The notes below the pieces were generated by a model. The model was not told the DNA's origin. It ran no database searches and saw only the letters and a program-made list of their open reading frames with translations. A DNA stretch of 20,261 bases. It comes from an uncultured Bacilli bacterium. Lineage in GTDB: Bacteria; Bacillota_I; Bacilli_A; RF39; UBA660. Position 1 is the first letter of the stretch; each line of letters starts with the position of its first letter. Made by a program: the position numbers and the translations under genes. The stretch covers positions 1 to 20,261 of the forward strand of contig CANQFI010000017.1 of the NCBI GenBank assembly GCA_947598455.1. The letters are read 5' to 3'. Below are positions 9,318 to 16,629 of this stretch, piece after piece.

Positions 9318-10946
9318 ATGGTAGAAAGTAAAAAACAAGTAAAAGAGCAGATAATTAATATGATTAATGCATTAGTTGATATAGTTAATAATCCGACGAT
9401 GACAATTAATAAGAGTTCTTATTTCTATCATAAAACCTCTAAAAATAATTTTATTATTTATATGTATATATTTAAATTATTAATTAATGATATGGAATAT
9501 TTAGAACAAAAATATAATGAATATGTTTCTAAGTATCCTAAAAAAATTTATTATAATATTTTAAATATTACTAATATTGAATATATAAAAGAAATTGATT
9601 TAATTTTAAAGATAAAAGAAAAATTAACTTTAGATAATTATCAAATTAATTTTGAAGAAGAAAGAATATATTTTGAAGATAAGACCTATGTTGATTATAA
9701 ATGGTTTTTAACATTTCTTTCAGTTCTTTTAGATAATACGAAAAATGATGAATATAAAGAAATAAATATATGCTATACAATTGCCAATAAAGATACAAAA
9801 AAAGCTAAAGATAAAAAAGATCAAGATAAGTTTATGGAATGTTTTAAATATTATCGAATTAATGTAAAACATGTTAATTCGAAAAAAGCAGTTAAAGGCA
9901 ATAATATATTAATTGTTAAAAATACAGCTATTAATTATTTAAAACATTTAAAACAATATAAACATGGATTAGAGAGTGAAGAATCTTATTTAATATTTTA
10001 TAATTTATTAAAAAAAGAATGTAGTAAAGAAGGATTTGAACTTAAAGAAGAAGAAACTAATCTTTTAGATATTGAATATAAAGAATTAAGTAAATTAAAG
10101 AAACTTATGGATAGTGAATTTTATAATTATCCATTAAGTAAACAAGTTCATATTATTGAAAGTGCTGTATGGCAATCTAGTAATGATATAACCCTTCTTG
10201 AACAAACTAATGCAGCAATAGATAATTTGATAGATTTACTGACGATAATAAGAGTTGAATTTAATAAGACTTATGAAACAATAAGAAATGAATATATTTT
10301 AAATGAAATACAAATATTACTTATTTTAGCAGTTAATAAATATTTACTTACATATATGGATGATGGTAGTAATATTGATTATAGTTTATTAGATTTAAAG
10401 GGGATAAAACCCAAATATATGAATAGTATTTGTGAAAATAATGAAGCGATTTTAAAAGAAGAATTAAAGAATTTAAATATGGAATTACAATCTGTAAAAA
10501 GAGATTTAGAAGTCTATAAAAAAGAACGTAGTAATTTAAATAAAAAAGATTTATCTAAGGATAAATATCAAAAAGAATTAGAAATATGTGTTGGCAGAAT
10601 AAATAGTGCTAGTATTGTTATAGGGAAACTTAATTCATCTATTTCATCTTTATCTAAAGAATATGAAGAAGAAAGAAAAAAATTGGAAGATAAATATCAT
10701 AATATTGATGTTTATAATTATAATAATTCAATTATTAAACATATTTATAATTCAATAATAGCTAGTAGTTATTATTTAAAAACAAATAATTCAAATATTT
10801 TAAATAATATAATAGTATTTGAAGATTATGAAAGGACAGAAAATTCCTTTTATTTAGAGATAACATTAAAAGAATTATTAAAAATAAGTAATCAAAATAT
10901 TTTAAATGGAATAAAAGACCAATCTGATTTACCAAAGTTAGCTTAG
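9318..10946 (+). CDS. unrecognised large helical protein with coiled coil (542 aa), possible paralogue of the 511- and 376-aa proteins
   Basis: Not recognised. The strong site AAAGGAGG (9303-9310) begins on the addA stop codon and lies seven bases before the ATG at 9318, so translation is coupled to addA. There is no signal peptide and no clear membrane helix, so it is probably cytosolic. It is Lys/Glu/Asn-rich and mostly helical. A coiled coil spans about 371-460. After it comes a small C-terminal domain (about 466-530) that ends in FYLEITLKELLKI. A two-strand plus helix block lies near 108-140 (YQINFEEERIYFED, then YKWFLTFLSVLLDN) and a short motif FMECFKYYRI near 172. The same blocks occur in order in the proteins at 16630 and 18497. 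Its place after addAB hints at a DNA-end or repair link, but nothing in the protein proves this. Confidence 0.85.
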   Translation: MVESKKQVKEQIINMINALVDIVNNPTMTINKSSYFYHKTSKNNFIIYMYIFKLLINDMEYLEQKYNEYVSKYPKKIYYNILNITNIEYIKEIDLILKIKEKLTLDNYQINFEEERIYFEDKTYVDYKWFLTFLSVLLDNTKNDEYKEINICYTIANKDTKKAKDKKDQDKFMECFKYYRINVKHVNSKKAVKGNNILIVKNTAINYLKHLKQYKHGLESEESYLIFYNLLKKECSKEGFELKEEETNLLDIEYKELSKLKKLMDSEFYNYPLSKQVHIIESAVWQSSNDITLLEQTNAAIDNLIDLLTIIRVEFNKTYETIRNEYILNEIQILLILAVNKYLLTYMDDGSNIDYSLLDLKGIKPKYMNSICENNEAILKEELKNLNMELQSVKRDLEVYKKERSNLNKKDLSKDKYQKELEICVGRINSASIVIGKLNSSISSLSKEYEEERKKLEDKYHNIDVYNYNNSIIKHIYNSIIASSYYLKTNNSNILNNIIVFEDYERTENSFYLEITLKELLKISNQNILNGIKDQSDLPKLA

Positions 10947-10956
10947 GTGATGTTTT

Positions 10957-11403
10957 ATGAAAATAAAAAAATATATTTTACCAGTTATTAATATAATAAT
11001 TTCTATACTGGGTATAATTTCATTATTTGCTTTTAAAATGAGTGAGAATGTTACTTATCTAATGATGATGACAGTTATAATTGGTTGGTTGATACCTTAT
11101 TTTGTTCCATTAATATCAGGTTTGGCTTTTTTAAATGAATCTCATTATAAAAGTTCTTTAATACTTAATATTGCTAGTATTTTAATGATTATATTTGTAA
11201 TTATAATGATAAAAATTTTATATGATAAACATATGTTATTTATGTTAATTGATTACATTGTTATTTTAGTTATTAATTTAGTTAATATTGTTTATTTATT
11301 TTTAATATTAAAAGATGATTATAAAAAAAATAAAAAGAAAAAGAAAAAAGAAAAAGAAAAACTTAAAAGAATGAAAGAGGAAAATAATGGTGCAATCTTA
11401 TAA
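10957..11403 (+). CDS. four-helix integral membrane protein of unknown function (148 aa)
   Basis: Not recognised. The start follows an AGGTGA site (10945-10950) that overlaps the stop of the upstream gene, ten bases away. Four hydrophobic helices are clear at about residues 7-26, 33-57, 67-88 and 92-118. The C terminus from about 119 is a dense lysine run (KKNKKKKKKEKEKLKRMK) that should face the cytoplasm and could bind RNA, DNA or acidic lipid. The next gene starts inside its last codons, overlapping by 17 bases. It therefore belongs to the addBA transcript, at least by position. The tail composition is extreme, but the overlap with the next gene's ribosome binding site and start may constrain it. 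Confidence 0.8.
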   Translation: MKIKKYILPVINIIISILGIISLFAFKMSENVTYLMMMTVIIGWLIPYFVPLISGLAFLNESHYKSSLILNIASILMIIFVIIMIKILYDKHMLFMLIDYIVILVINLVNIVYLFLILKDDYKKNKKKKKKEKEKLKRMKEENNGAIL

Positions 11404-11926
11404 AGGAAAAAAAATAAAAAAGGATAGTAAAATATCTAAAGTGAATAAAGAAAATAAAATAAAAGAATTTCTAAATAAAAATAAAATAGTAATTATTATA
11501 GTTATAATATTGTTAATTTTAGTATCTAGTGGTTCTTTTGCAATATGGTTTAAAACATATAATGAACCAACACATAAATTAAAAAGATATTTGGCTAATA
11601 ATGGATATACTTGTAGTAAAAGTATTTGTCGTAAAACAAAAGATAATGTAACTTATTCAATTAGCTATAAAAAAGATAGTTTTCAAGTATTAAATGAGAA
11701 ATATACTATAAATATTTCACAGAGAACACCATATGTTGTTTTTAATGATAATGCAGTGAATTGTACATATGATAAAGATGATTATGAAGAGTTTACTTTA
11801 ATTGATGATACATTTAGTTATGATAAAAGTTGTTCTAAATATATTGATGAAATAAATAAAAATATAAAAGAATATAAAAATATTTTAAGTAATGCTCGTG
11901 TTACTGTAGATGATTTTAGTAAATAA
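11387..11926 (+). CDS. single-pass membrane protein with four-cysteine extracytoplasmic domain (179 aa)
   Basis: Not recognised. The ATG overlaps the upstream gene by 17 bases and follows AAAGAGG (11374-11380). Residues 1-32 are very lysine-rich and cytoplasmic; residues 33-55 form one membrane helix (IVIIIVIILLILVSSGSFAIW). The remaining 120 or so residues are outside by the positive-inside rule. This outer part has four cysteines (C76, C81, C126, C149), the only ones in the protein, so two disulfides are possible. It is the last gene of the run that starts with addB and is followed directly by a terminator. Its role is unknown; with the preceding membrane protein it may form a pair. Confidence 0.8.
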   Translation: MVQSYKGKKIKKDSKISKVNKENKIKEFLNKNKIVIIIVIILLILVSSGSFAIWFKTYNEPTHKLKRYLANNGYTCSKSICRKTKDNVTYSISYKKDSFQVLNEKYTINISQRTPYVVFNDNAVNCTYDKDDYEEFTLIDDTFSYDKSCSKYIDEINKNIKEYKNILSNARVTVDDFSK

Positions 11927-11929
11927 GAG

Positions 11930-11956
11930 AACTATATGATAGATATAGTTTTTTTT
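11930..11956 (+). terminator. terminator of the addBA run
   Basis: Perfect 8-bp stem AACTATAT (11930-11937) and ATATAGTT (11943-11950), loop GATAG, then six T. It starts a few bases after the stop of the 179-residue gene. Confidence 0.8.
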
Positions 11957-11957
11957 G

Positions 11958-11971
11958 TGATATATTATAAT
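11958..11971 (+). promoter_or_regulatory. -10 region for the lipoprotein gene at 11986
   Basis: A TATAAT at 11966-11971 and an overlapping extended -10 (TGATATATT, 11958-11966) lie 14-19 bases before the ATG. No good -35 is present because the terminator T-tract occupies that place. Confidence 0.5.
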
Positions 11972-11985
11972 AGAGGGTGGTTAAA

Positions 11986-12309
11986 ATGAAAATAAGAAGG
12001 TTAGCAATACTAGTTTTTTTATTAATGTTATTGGTAGGCTGTAGTAATAAATTAGATAAAGAAGTTACATTAACGGGGGAGATTATTACTAGAGAAATAA
12101 TGGTAAATAGTGAGGGACATAAAGTTAGTATTTTAGATTTAGATGAACCTTTAGTAATTCAGGGAATAGCTGTTAATAGTGTTAAACTAAGTGATAATAA
12201 GGATATTGAAAATAATACTAAAGTAGTTGTTCAGGGGATTTTAGAAGAAAATAAAGATGAGGATTTAGATATTAGGTATGAAGTTAATGTAAAAAATATC
12301 TTACAATAA
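11986..12309 (+). CDS. small lipoprotein, OB-fold-like (107 aa)
   Basis: The ATG at 11986 follows GAGGGTGG (11973-11980); the earlier in-frame GTG at 11977 lies inside that site. The N terminus MKIRRLAILVFLLMLLVGC is a textbook lipoprotein signal with Cys19 as the lipidated residue. The mature part is about 88 residues of alternating strands, with VTLTGEII near the start and KVVVQGILEEN later, the strand pattern of small OB-fold (tRNA_anti-like) envelope proteins. The fold is inferred, the lipid anchor is clear. Its function is unknown. It converges on the anchored protein at 12312-13043 with only two bases between stop codons, inside a shared palindromic terminator, and both proteins end in ILQ. 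Confidence 0.85.
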   Translation: MKIRRLAILVFLLMLLVGCSNKLDKEVTLTGEIITREIMVNSEGHKVSILDLDEPLVIQGIAVNSVKLSDNKDIENNTKVVVQGILEENKDEDLDIRYEVNVKNILQ

Positions 12310-12323
12310 AGTTATTGTAAGAT
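12298..12323. terminator. bidirectional terminator made from both coding ends
   Basis: Perfect 12-bp inverted repeat, ATCTTACAATAA (12298-12309) and TTATTGTAAGAT (12312-12323), with a 2-base centre. The two stop codons are mirror images within it. T-rich tracts follow in each direction (TTTTT from about 12329 on plus; the A run before 12297 on minus). The tiny centre means the inner pairs must open to form a loop. Confidence 0.8.
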
Positions 12324-13043
12324 ACAATTTTTAAGTTCATAAGTTCCATTTAGAGAACAATTAATTTTTACCTCATCATTACCAGTTAAATTAAATTCAT
12401 CTTGCCAATTAATAAGAAAATAATTACCGGCATTATTATTATTTTGATATGAAGTTTTTGAATCAAATAATTTATACTGATCATTGTCGGTTATCATATA
12501 ACCCGAAATAGTAAAGGTTGTTTTACTTAAGGAATTAATATTTTCATATAATTTAGAATATTCAATTTCTTCAACATTTTTATAGTCGATTGGTTCAGTA
12601 CTTATTTTAGTTAATTTTATTGAATTATTACTAAGATTAATATTGCCAACAAAGTAAATAGTATTATCTTTTTTTATATTAGTTTTTGATGATTCAATAG
12701 TAGCTTCTATATAATCTTGACTATCTTTATCGGTACTTAAGGTAATAATTGAAGTACTTTTTTCTTTTTTTATATTACTAACATAGGCTTTACTCATGTA
12801 CCAGATACTACTTTTTTTAGTAGTATAATTAAGAAGATAACCAGTAGTTATTCTAATATCAGTTCCTAGTTTAGCATCAATATTGGCAACATTATTAGCA
12901 TCACTTACATCTATATATGATGGCTCATTTTCTTGAGTTTCTTTATTTTTAGGAATAATATTATTCCAGAAAATAACTCCTAGTATCATTATCAAAAGAA
13001 TAGTGATAAAAATAATTGGTACTTTAATGTTTTCTAGTTTCAT
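12312..13043 (-). CDS. membrane-anchored extracytoplasmic protein, two OB-like repeats (243 aa)
   Basis: Not recognised by name. The ATG at 13043 has GAGG six bases upstream; the ATG at 13055 has no such site. An N-terminal helix (about residues 6-27, VPIIFITILLIMILGVIFW) anchors it, with the rest outside. There is no lipobox. Two similar halves can be seen. One starts with IRITTGYLL and ends with NTIYFVGNINL. The other starts with TFTISGYMI and ends with EVKINCSLNG. This suggests tandem OB-fold (tRNA_anti-like) domains, by pattern only. Two cysteines near the C terminus (NCSLNGTYELKNC) may form a disulfide. It converges on a lipoprotein gene of similar character. A TATAAT on the minus strand (13069-13064) is a likely -10. 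Confidence 0.82.
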   Translation of the reverse strand: MKLENIKVPIIFITILLIMILGVIFWNNIIPKNKETQENEPSYIDVSDANNVANIDAKLGTDIRITTGYLLNYTTKKSSIWYMSKAYVSNIKKEKSTSIITLSTDKDSQDYIEATIESSKTNIKKDNTIYFVGNINLSNNSIKLTKISTEPIDYKNVEEIEYSKLYENINSLSKTTFTISGYMITDNDQYKLFDSKTSYQNNNNAGNYFLINWQDEFNLTGNDEVKINCSLNGTYELKNCILQ

Positions 13044-13160
13044 AATCCACCTCATTTAAGCTTATTATATAATAGATATTAAATAAATACATATAATTTT
13101 TATAATAACTAGTCTTTTTAATTAATTAGTTGTATCATTATGGTATTTGGAGGAATAAAA

Positions 13161-13565
13161 ATGACAAAAAATAAAATATATCAACAAATTATAGATTATG
13201 TTGAAAATAATCCAGGATTTATTAAATATAATAATATGCATGTTCTTGATTTAAATGATTGCTATGCTAAAATGGAAGCTCTTTTAAATGAAAATTCATT
13301 AAATCCTAATGGAACTGCTCATGGCGGATTAATATTCGGATTAGCTGATACAGTAATGGGAATGGCTGCAAGAACAACAGGAAGAAACTTAGTGACAATT
13401 AATTCGCAGATAGATTATTTAAAAATGGCTAAAGGAAGTAAGTTAGTTGCTACGGCTGAAAAATTAAAGGTTGGTAAAACAACTGCTGTTTTTAGATGTA
13501 ATATTTATGATGAGAAAGATGTATTAGTAGCTACGGCGACTGGAACATATTTCTTTTTAGATTAA
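13161..13565 (+). CDS. PaaI-type hotdog-fold thioesterase
   Basis: A 134-residue member of the 4HBT/PaaI family, which hydrolyses acyl-CoA thioesters in the cytoplasm. The signature is NPNGTAHGGLIFGLAD, with H54-G55-G56 and the catalytic acid D63 on the central helix, followed by TINSQIDYLKMAKGSKLVATA, cut here only by normal divergence. Length and layout are standard for the family. The ATG at 13161 is chosen because GGAGG (13149-13153) sits seven bases before it; the in-frame ATG at 13140 has none. A TATAAT at 13101-13106 is a likely -10. It has its own terminator and so stands alone. The acyl substrate cannot be told from the sequence. Confidence 0.9.
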   Translation: MTKNKIYQQIIDYVENNPGFIKYNNMHVLDLNDCYAKMEALLNENSLNPNGTAHGGLIFGLADTVMGMAARTTGRNLVTINSQIDYLKMAKGSKLVATAEKLKVGKTTAVFRCNIYDEKDVLVATATGTYFFLD

Positions 13566-13570
13566 TATTT

Positions 13571-13599
13571 AATAGTTTACTTGACGTAAACTATTTTTT
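13571..13599 (+). terminator. terminator after the thioesterase gene
   Basis: Perfect 10-bp stem AATAGTTTAC (13571-13580) and GTAAACTATT (13586-13595) with a TTGAC loop and a T run. Confidence 0.85.
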
Positions 13600-13614
13600 G
13601 GGGCCTTTATTTCT

Positions 13615-13643
13615 TTGACTTCACTTATGGTATTTGTTAAGAT
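13615..13643 (+). promoter_or_regulatory. promoter of the CHAP hydrolase gene
   Basis: -35 TTGACT (13615-13620), exact 17-bp spacer, -10 TAAGAT (13638-13643), 28 bases before the ATG. This is one of the closest matches to the vegetative consensus in the window. Confidence 0.75.
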
Positions 13644-13671
13644 AGCACGAAAAAGAAAAGGGGGGATTATT

Positions 13672-14676
13672 ATGAAAGTAAAAGAAATAGTAAAGACTGC
13701 TAATCAATATATAAAAGATGTAAAAACTAAATCTTTAATATTAGCGATTATCTTAGGGACAATATGTGTAACTGACTATATAGATTCAGAAACTGTATGC
13801 GCTAAACTTATGGTTACAGATGATGGGGAAGATATTTTTTCTTTAATACCAATTAATAAAGCAACTCAACAGTATGGACTTTATTATACGGAAGGTGATG
13901 CTGTAAAAACTGATTTAAATCTGGAAAATTGTGGAACAATTGAATTTAATGATTTAAAAAAAGTAGTTGAAGTTTATGATGATTTGACCAATTCTTATAC
14001 TTATAGTATGGATTCTTCTTTAATTAGTGATTATGGTCTTAATGATGAACAAGTTCAATTATATGAAAAAATATATAATATGAACAATGATGAAATGTAT
14101 TTGAATTTTAGATCAGAGGAAGGTAAAAGAGATATTGTCGATGTGGCTTTAGATGAGATTGGAACTTTATATAATGATGGTACTAAATATGGATATTGGT
14201 ATTCAAAAATTGTTGATAATGGTTATGATTATACGAAAGAAGCTTGGTGTGCAATGTTTGTTTCCTATGTAGCTAAAGCAGCTGGTATTACTTCTAATAA
14301 AATATTTCCTTATTCTTATGTTCCTAGTGGAGCTAATAAATTTCAAGAAGAGGCTCAAAAAGGTAATGGAGTTTGGCATAGTTCTGGAACAAATTATAAG
14401 CCACAAAGAGGGGATATATTTTTAACATACTTAGGAGAAAATTCACATACTGGAATCGTATTGGGTTCTTCTGATGAAGGCATTTATACGATTGAGGGAA
14501 ATACTAGTGCTGATGATGGGTCTTATAGTATAGGTAATGGAGGAGGATGTGTTAATACTAAGTTACGTTCTTATACTTATATTCAAGGTGGGTATTATAC
14601 TCCTAATATTTATATAAATCCAAATGGACTTGAAAAGTCACAAAGTTATTGTATGAGTAATGATTTAAAAAAATAA
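13672..14676 (+). CDS. secreted CHAP-domain peptidoglycan hydrolase
   Basis: CHAP domains are cysteine amidases or endopeptidases that cut peptidoglycan. The product has 334 residues. An N-terminal hydrophobic segment (about 23-37, SLILAIILGTICVTDY) acts as signal peptide or anchor, with possible cleavage after VCA near residue 44. A linker region of about 100 residues without a known domain follows. The CHAP domain covers about 145-310, with catalytic C193 (EAWCAMFVSYVAKAAGI), H259 (SHTGIVLG) and the third residue E275 or N277 (TIEGN). The ATG at 13672 follows AAGGGGGGA; longer in-frame starts fall inside the promoter. No cell-wall binding repeats are visible. It is a single-gene transcript convergent with the LysR gene. 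The role may be wall remodelling or an attack on other cells. Confidence 0.9.
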   Translation: MKVKEIVKTANQYIKDVKTKSLILAIILGTICVTDYIDSETVCAKLMVTDDGEDIFSLIPINKATQQYGLYYTEGDAVKTDLNLENCGTIEFNDLKKVVEVYDDLTNSYTYSMDSSLISDYGLNDEQVQLYEKIYNMNNDEMYLNFRSEEGKRDIVDVALDEIGTLYNDGTKYGYWYSKIVDNGYDYTKEAWCAMFVSYVAKAAGITSNKIFPYSYVPSGANKFQEEAQKGNGVWHSSGTNYKPQRGDIFLTYLGENSHTGIVLGSSDEGIYTIEGNTSADDGSYSIGNGGGCVNTKLRSYTYIQGGYYTPNIYINPNGLEKSQSYCMSNDLKK

Positions 14677-14703
14677 AATTTTATTCTATTTTTTTAAATC
14701 ATT
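14659..14703. terminator. bidirectional terminator made from both coding ends
   Basis: Perfect 17-bp inverted repeat, left arm 14659-14675 (AATGATTTAAAAAAATA) and right arm 14687-14703, with an 11-base loop that contains AAAATTTT. It covers the last five codons of both convergent genes. A7 and T7 runs on the arms give a T-tract in each direction. Confidence 0.75.
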
Positions 14704-15582
14704 TAAGATAATTTCTTTTAATCTATTAGTACTAAAATTATGGATTGAATTCTTTAAAAGAATTAAAGAAAAATAAGATTCTGGTAATTTTGGTTTAGTT
14801 TTTATGGTAAATATTTTACCATCTTTTATTTCATTTAAAACAAATTCTTTAGTTGATAAGCCAATTCCAAGACCTATTTTGACAAAGTCTTCTAGTAAAG
14901 AAGAACTGGCAATTTCTATTTTAGTAGTAATTTTTATATTATTATCTTGACAAAATTTATCAAAAATATTACGTGTAGTAGATGGATATTTCTGTAAAAG
15001 GATGGGATATTTTTCAAGATCATTTAAATCAATTGTTTTATCTTTTAATTCTTTATATTCATCAGAAGCAATAAATGCCATTGATATTTTACCTAATCTG
15101 GTAATTTCTAAATCTTCGTCTTCTTTTAACTCTTCTTTAGCAATTAATAGATCAATTTCTCCTTCTTTTAACATACTACGCATTGTTTTACTAGGATCGG
15201 TAAAAACCTGGATAGCGATATTTGGATATTCTTTATGGAAAATTTCAAGATAGGGAAGAAGAAAAATTCTCATTAGTGTTGTACTAATACCGATTCTAAT
15301 GGTTCCTTTTTCTAATTTTTTTAAATTAGAAAATTGCATTTCAGCATTTGTAAAAGAATTAATTGCTTGTTTTACATATTTATAAATTTCTTGACCATTT
15401 TCAGTTAAAATAACTCCTCTTTTAGTTCGAATAAATAATTCGCCACCTAATTCTTCTTCAAGATTTTTAATTTGTTTAGTAACAGCTGGTTGACTTATCA
15501 TAAGAATTTCACTGGCTTTAGTAATATTACCAACTGATGCAACTACATAAAATATACGATATAGTTCAAAATTAATATTCAT
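14686..15582 (-). CDS. LysR-family transcriptional regulator
   Basis: A 298-residue LysR-type regulator of normal length. The N-terminal winged HTH (about 1-62) has the usual pattern FYVVASVGNITKASEIL, SQPAVTKQIKNLEEELG and LFIRTKRGVILTENG. The C-terminal periplasmic-binding-like effector domain (about 88-290) begins GTIRIGISTTLMR. The effector is unknown. The ATG at 15582 lies eight bases from GGAGG; the ATG at 15588 would leave only two. It diverges from the PHP gene and their promoters overlap, the classic arrangement in which a LysR protein controls its neighbour and itself, although the PHP gene being its target is inference. It shares a palindromic terminator and the last five residues (NDLKK) with the convergent CHAP gene. 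Confidence 0.93.
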   Translation of the reverse strand: MNINFELYRIFYVVASVGNITKASEILMISQPAVTKQIKNLEEELGGELFIRTKRGVILTENGQEIYKYVKQAINSFTNAEMQFSNLKKLEKGTIRIGISTTLMRIFLLPYLEIFHKEYPNIAIQVFTDPSKTMRSMLKEGEIDLLIAKEELKEDEDLEITRLGKISMAFIASDEYKELKDKTIDLNDLEKYPILLQKYPSTTRNIFDKFCQDNNIKITTKIEIASSSLLEDFVKIGLGIGLSTKEFVLNEIKDGKIFTIKTKPKLPESYFSLILLKNSIHNFSTNRLKEIILNDLKK

Positions 15583-15627
15583 TATCATAACCTCCAGTTA
15601 TCATAGGAATAAAATATTTGTATTTTA

Positions 15628-15656
15628 ATTATAAATAATTATTAAGTATAATTCAA
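15628..15656 (-). promoter_or_regulatory. LysR gene promoter, overlapping the divergent PHP gene -10
   Basis: Minus strand -35 TTGAAT (15656-15651), 17-bp spacer, -10 TATAAT (15633-15628). On the plus strand a TATAAT at 15647-15652, the likely -10 for the PHP gene, overlaps this -35 by two bases, so the two promoters cannot easily be used at once. Confidence 0.65.
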
Positions 15657-15674
15657 TTATAAAGAGGTGGCATT

Positions 15675-16538
15675 ATGGAACAAATTGTTGATTTACATAC
15701 TCATAGTATTTATTCTGATGGAGGTGATAATCCTGAAGAAATAGTTACTAAAGCTAAAGCAAGAAATATTAATTGTTTAGCAATTACAGATCATGATAAT
15801 TTAGAAGGAGCTAAAGAGTTAGTTACTATTATTCATGACAATATGGATATATATAGTGGAGTTGAGTTAACTGCAAAAGTATCCAAAGGAAGAATGCATA
15901 TACTTGGTTATAATATAGATTTAGAAAATGAAGAAATTAATAGGGCTTTAAAAGAACAAAAAGAAGCAAGTATATATAATTTATTACTTTATATAGAAAT
16001 ATTAAAGAAAGATTTTGATATTTATTTACCTAATGATGAAATAGATAAAATAGTTAATGCTAAAGGAAATGTTGGTAGACCTCATCTTGCTTCATTATTA
16101 GTAAGGCTTGGTTATGCTTTAGATGTTGAAGATGCTTTTCAAAAATATTTAATTCATGCTTATGAAAAAGTAAGAAAAGTAAAAAAGGGGTTAACAAAAG
16201 AAGAATGTATAGAATTAATAAATGATGCTCTAGGAGTAGCGGTATTAGCACATCCTAATAGTTTAAAATTACAATTACAAGATCTAAAAGAAGAAATTCA
16301 TTATCTTAAAAGTGTTGGTTTAAAAGGTATTGAAACTATTCATTCTAATTTAAGTGAACAAGAAAGAATTGCTTATCATGAAATTGCTTTAGAAGAAGGT
16401 TTACTTGAAAGTGGTGGAACAGATTATCATGGATATTCAGTGAAACCAGATATAGAATTAGGAACAGGTAGAAATAATAATGTTTTTATTCCAGTAGATA
16501 GTTTATCTTTAACTAAAAAAGTAAAATCTAGATATTAA
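15675..16538 (+). CDS. PHP-domain phosphoesterase, TrpH/YciV (RNase AM) type
   Basis: A 287-residue PHP protein close in length to E. coli YciV (293), a trinuclear-metal enzyme reported as a 5'-3' exoribonuclease (RNase AM) that also acts on 3',5'-bisphosphonucleotides. The metal ligands are visible: H8 and H10 (DLHTHSIYSDG), D15, H40 within TDHD, E64 (SGVEL), H75 (MHILGY), H193 (VLAHP), and D250 with H252 (GGTDYHG). The start follows GAGGTGG (15664-15670). It is a single gene with a terminator, divergent from the LysR gene. Histidinol-phosphatase or PolX PHP proteins are less likely because of the GGTDYHG ending and the inserted helical region near 95-175, both typical of TrpH. Confidence 0.9.
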   Translation: MEQIVDLHTHSIYSDGGDNPEEIVTKAKARNINCLAITDHDNLEGAKELVTIIHDNMDIYSGVELTAKVSKGRMHILGYNIDLENEEINRALKEQKEASIYNLLLYIEILKKDFDIYLPNDEIDKIVNAKGNVGRPHLASLLVRLGYALDVEDAFQKYLIHAYEKVRKVKKGLTKEECIELINDALGVAVLAHPNSLKLQLQDLKEEIHYLKSVGLKGIETIHSNLSEQERIAYHEIALEEGLLESGGTDYHGYSVKPDIELGTGRNNNVFIPVDSLSLTKKVKSRY

Positions 16539-16560
16539 AGCTCACATAGTGGGCTTTTTT
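16538..16560 (+). terminator. terminator after the PHP gene
   Basis: Stem AAGCTCAC (16538-16545) and GTGGGCTT (16549-16556) with one T-G wobble and a 3-base loop, then a T run. It overlaps the stop codon by one base. Confidence 0.85.
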
Positions 16561-16578
16561 AAATGATATAGTTTTTTA

Positions 16579-16607
16579 TTGACTATTATGTTATAATAAA
16601 ATAAGTA
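16579..16607 (+). promoter_or_regulatory. promoter region for the 511-residue gene
   Basis: Two readings are possible. One is an extended -10, TGT then TATAAT at 16589-16597. The other is -35 TTGACT (16579-16584), 17 bp, then TAAGTA (16602-16607). Both lie within 50 bases of the ATG. Confidence 0.5.
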
Positions 16608-16629
16608 AAATAGTAAAGTAGGTGAGGAA

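Noticed and set aside
13615..13671. Longer N terminus of the CHAP protein starting at TTG 13615
   Set aside because: The TTG is the -35 element of a strong promoter and has no ribosome binding site; the ATG at 13672 has an excellent one.
14203..14406. Minus-strand reading frame of 67 codons inside the CHAP gene
   Set aside because: It lies opposite the catalytic CHAP domain, has no ribosome binding site, and is an antisense shadow.
15002..15253. Plus-strand reading frame of 83 codons inside the LysR gene
   Set aside because: Antisense to a well-matched LysR effector domain, with a serine- and leucine-rich composition typical of a shadow.
16060..16251. Minus-strand reading frame of 63 codons, leucine-rich, inside the PHP gene
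   Set aside because: Antisense to conserved PHP residues, without start signals; the leucine richness comes from reverse reading of AT-rich codons.
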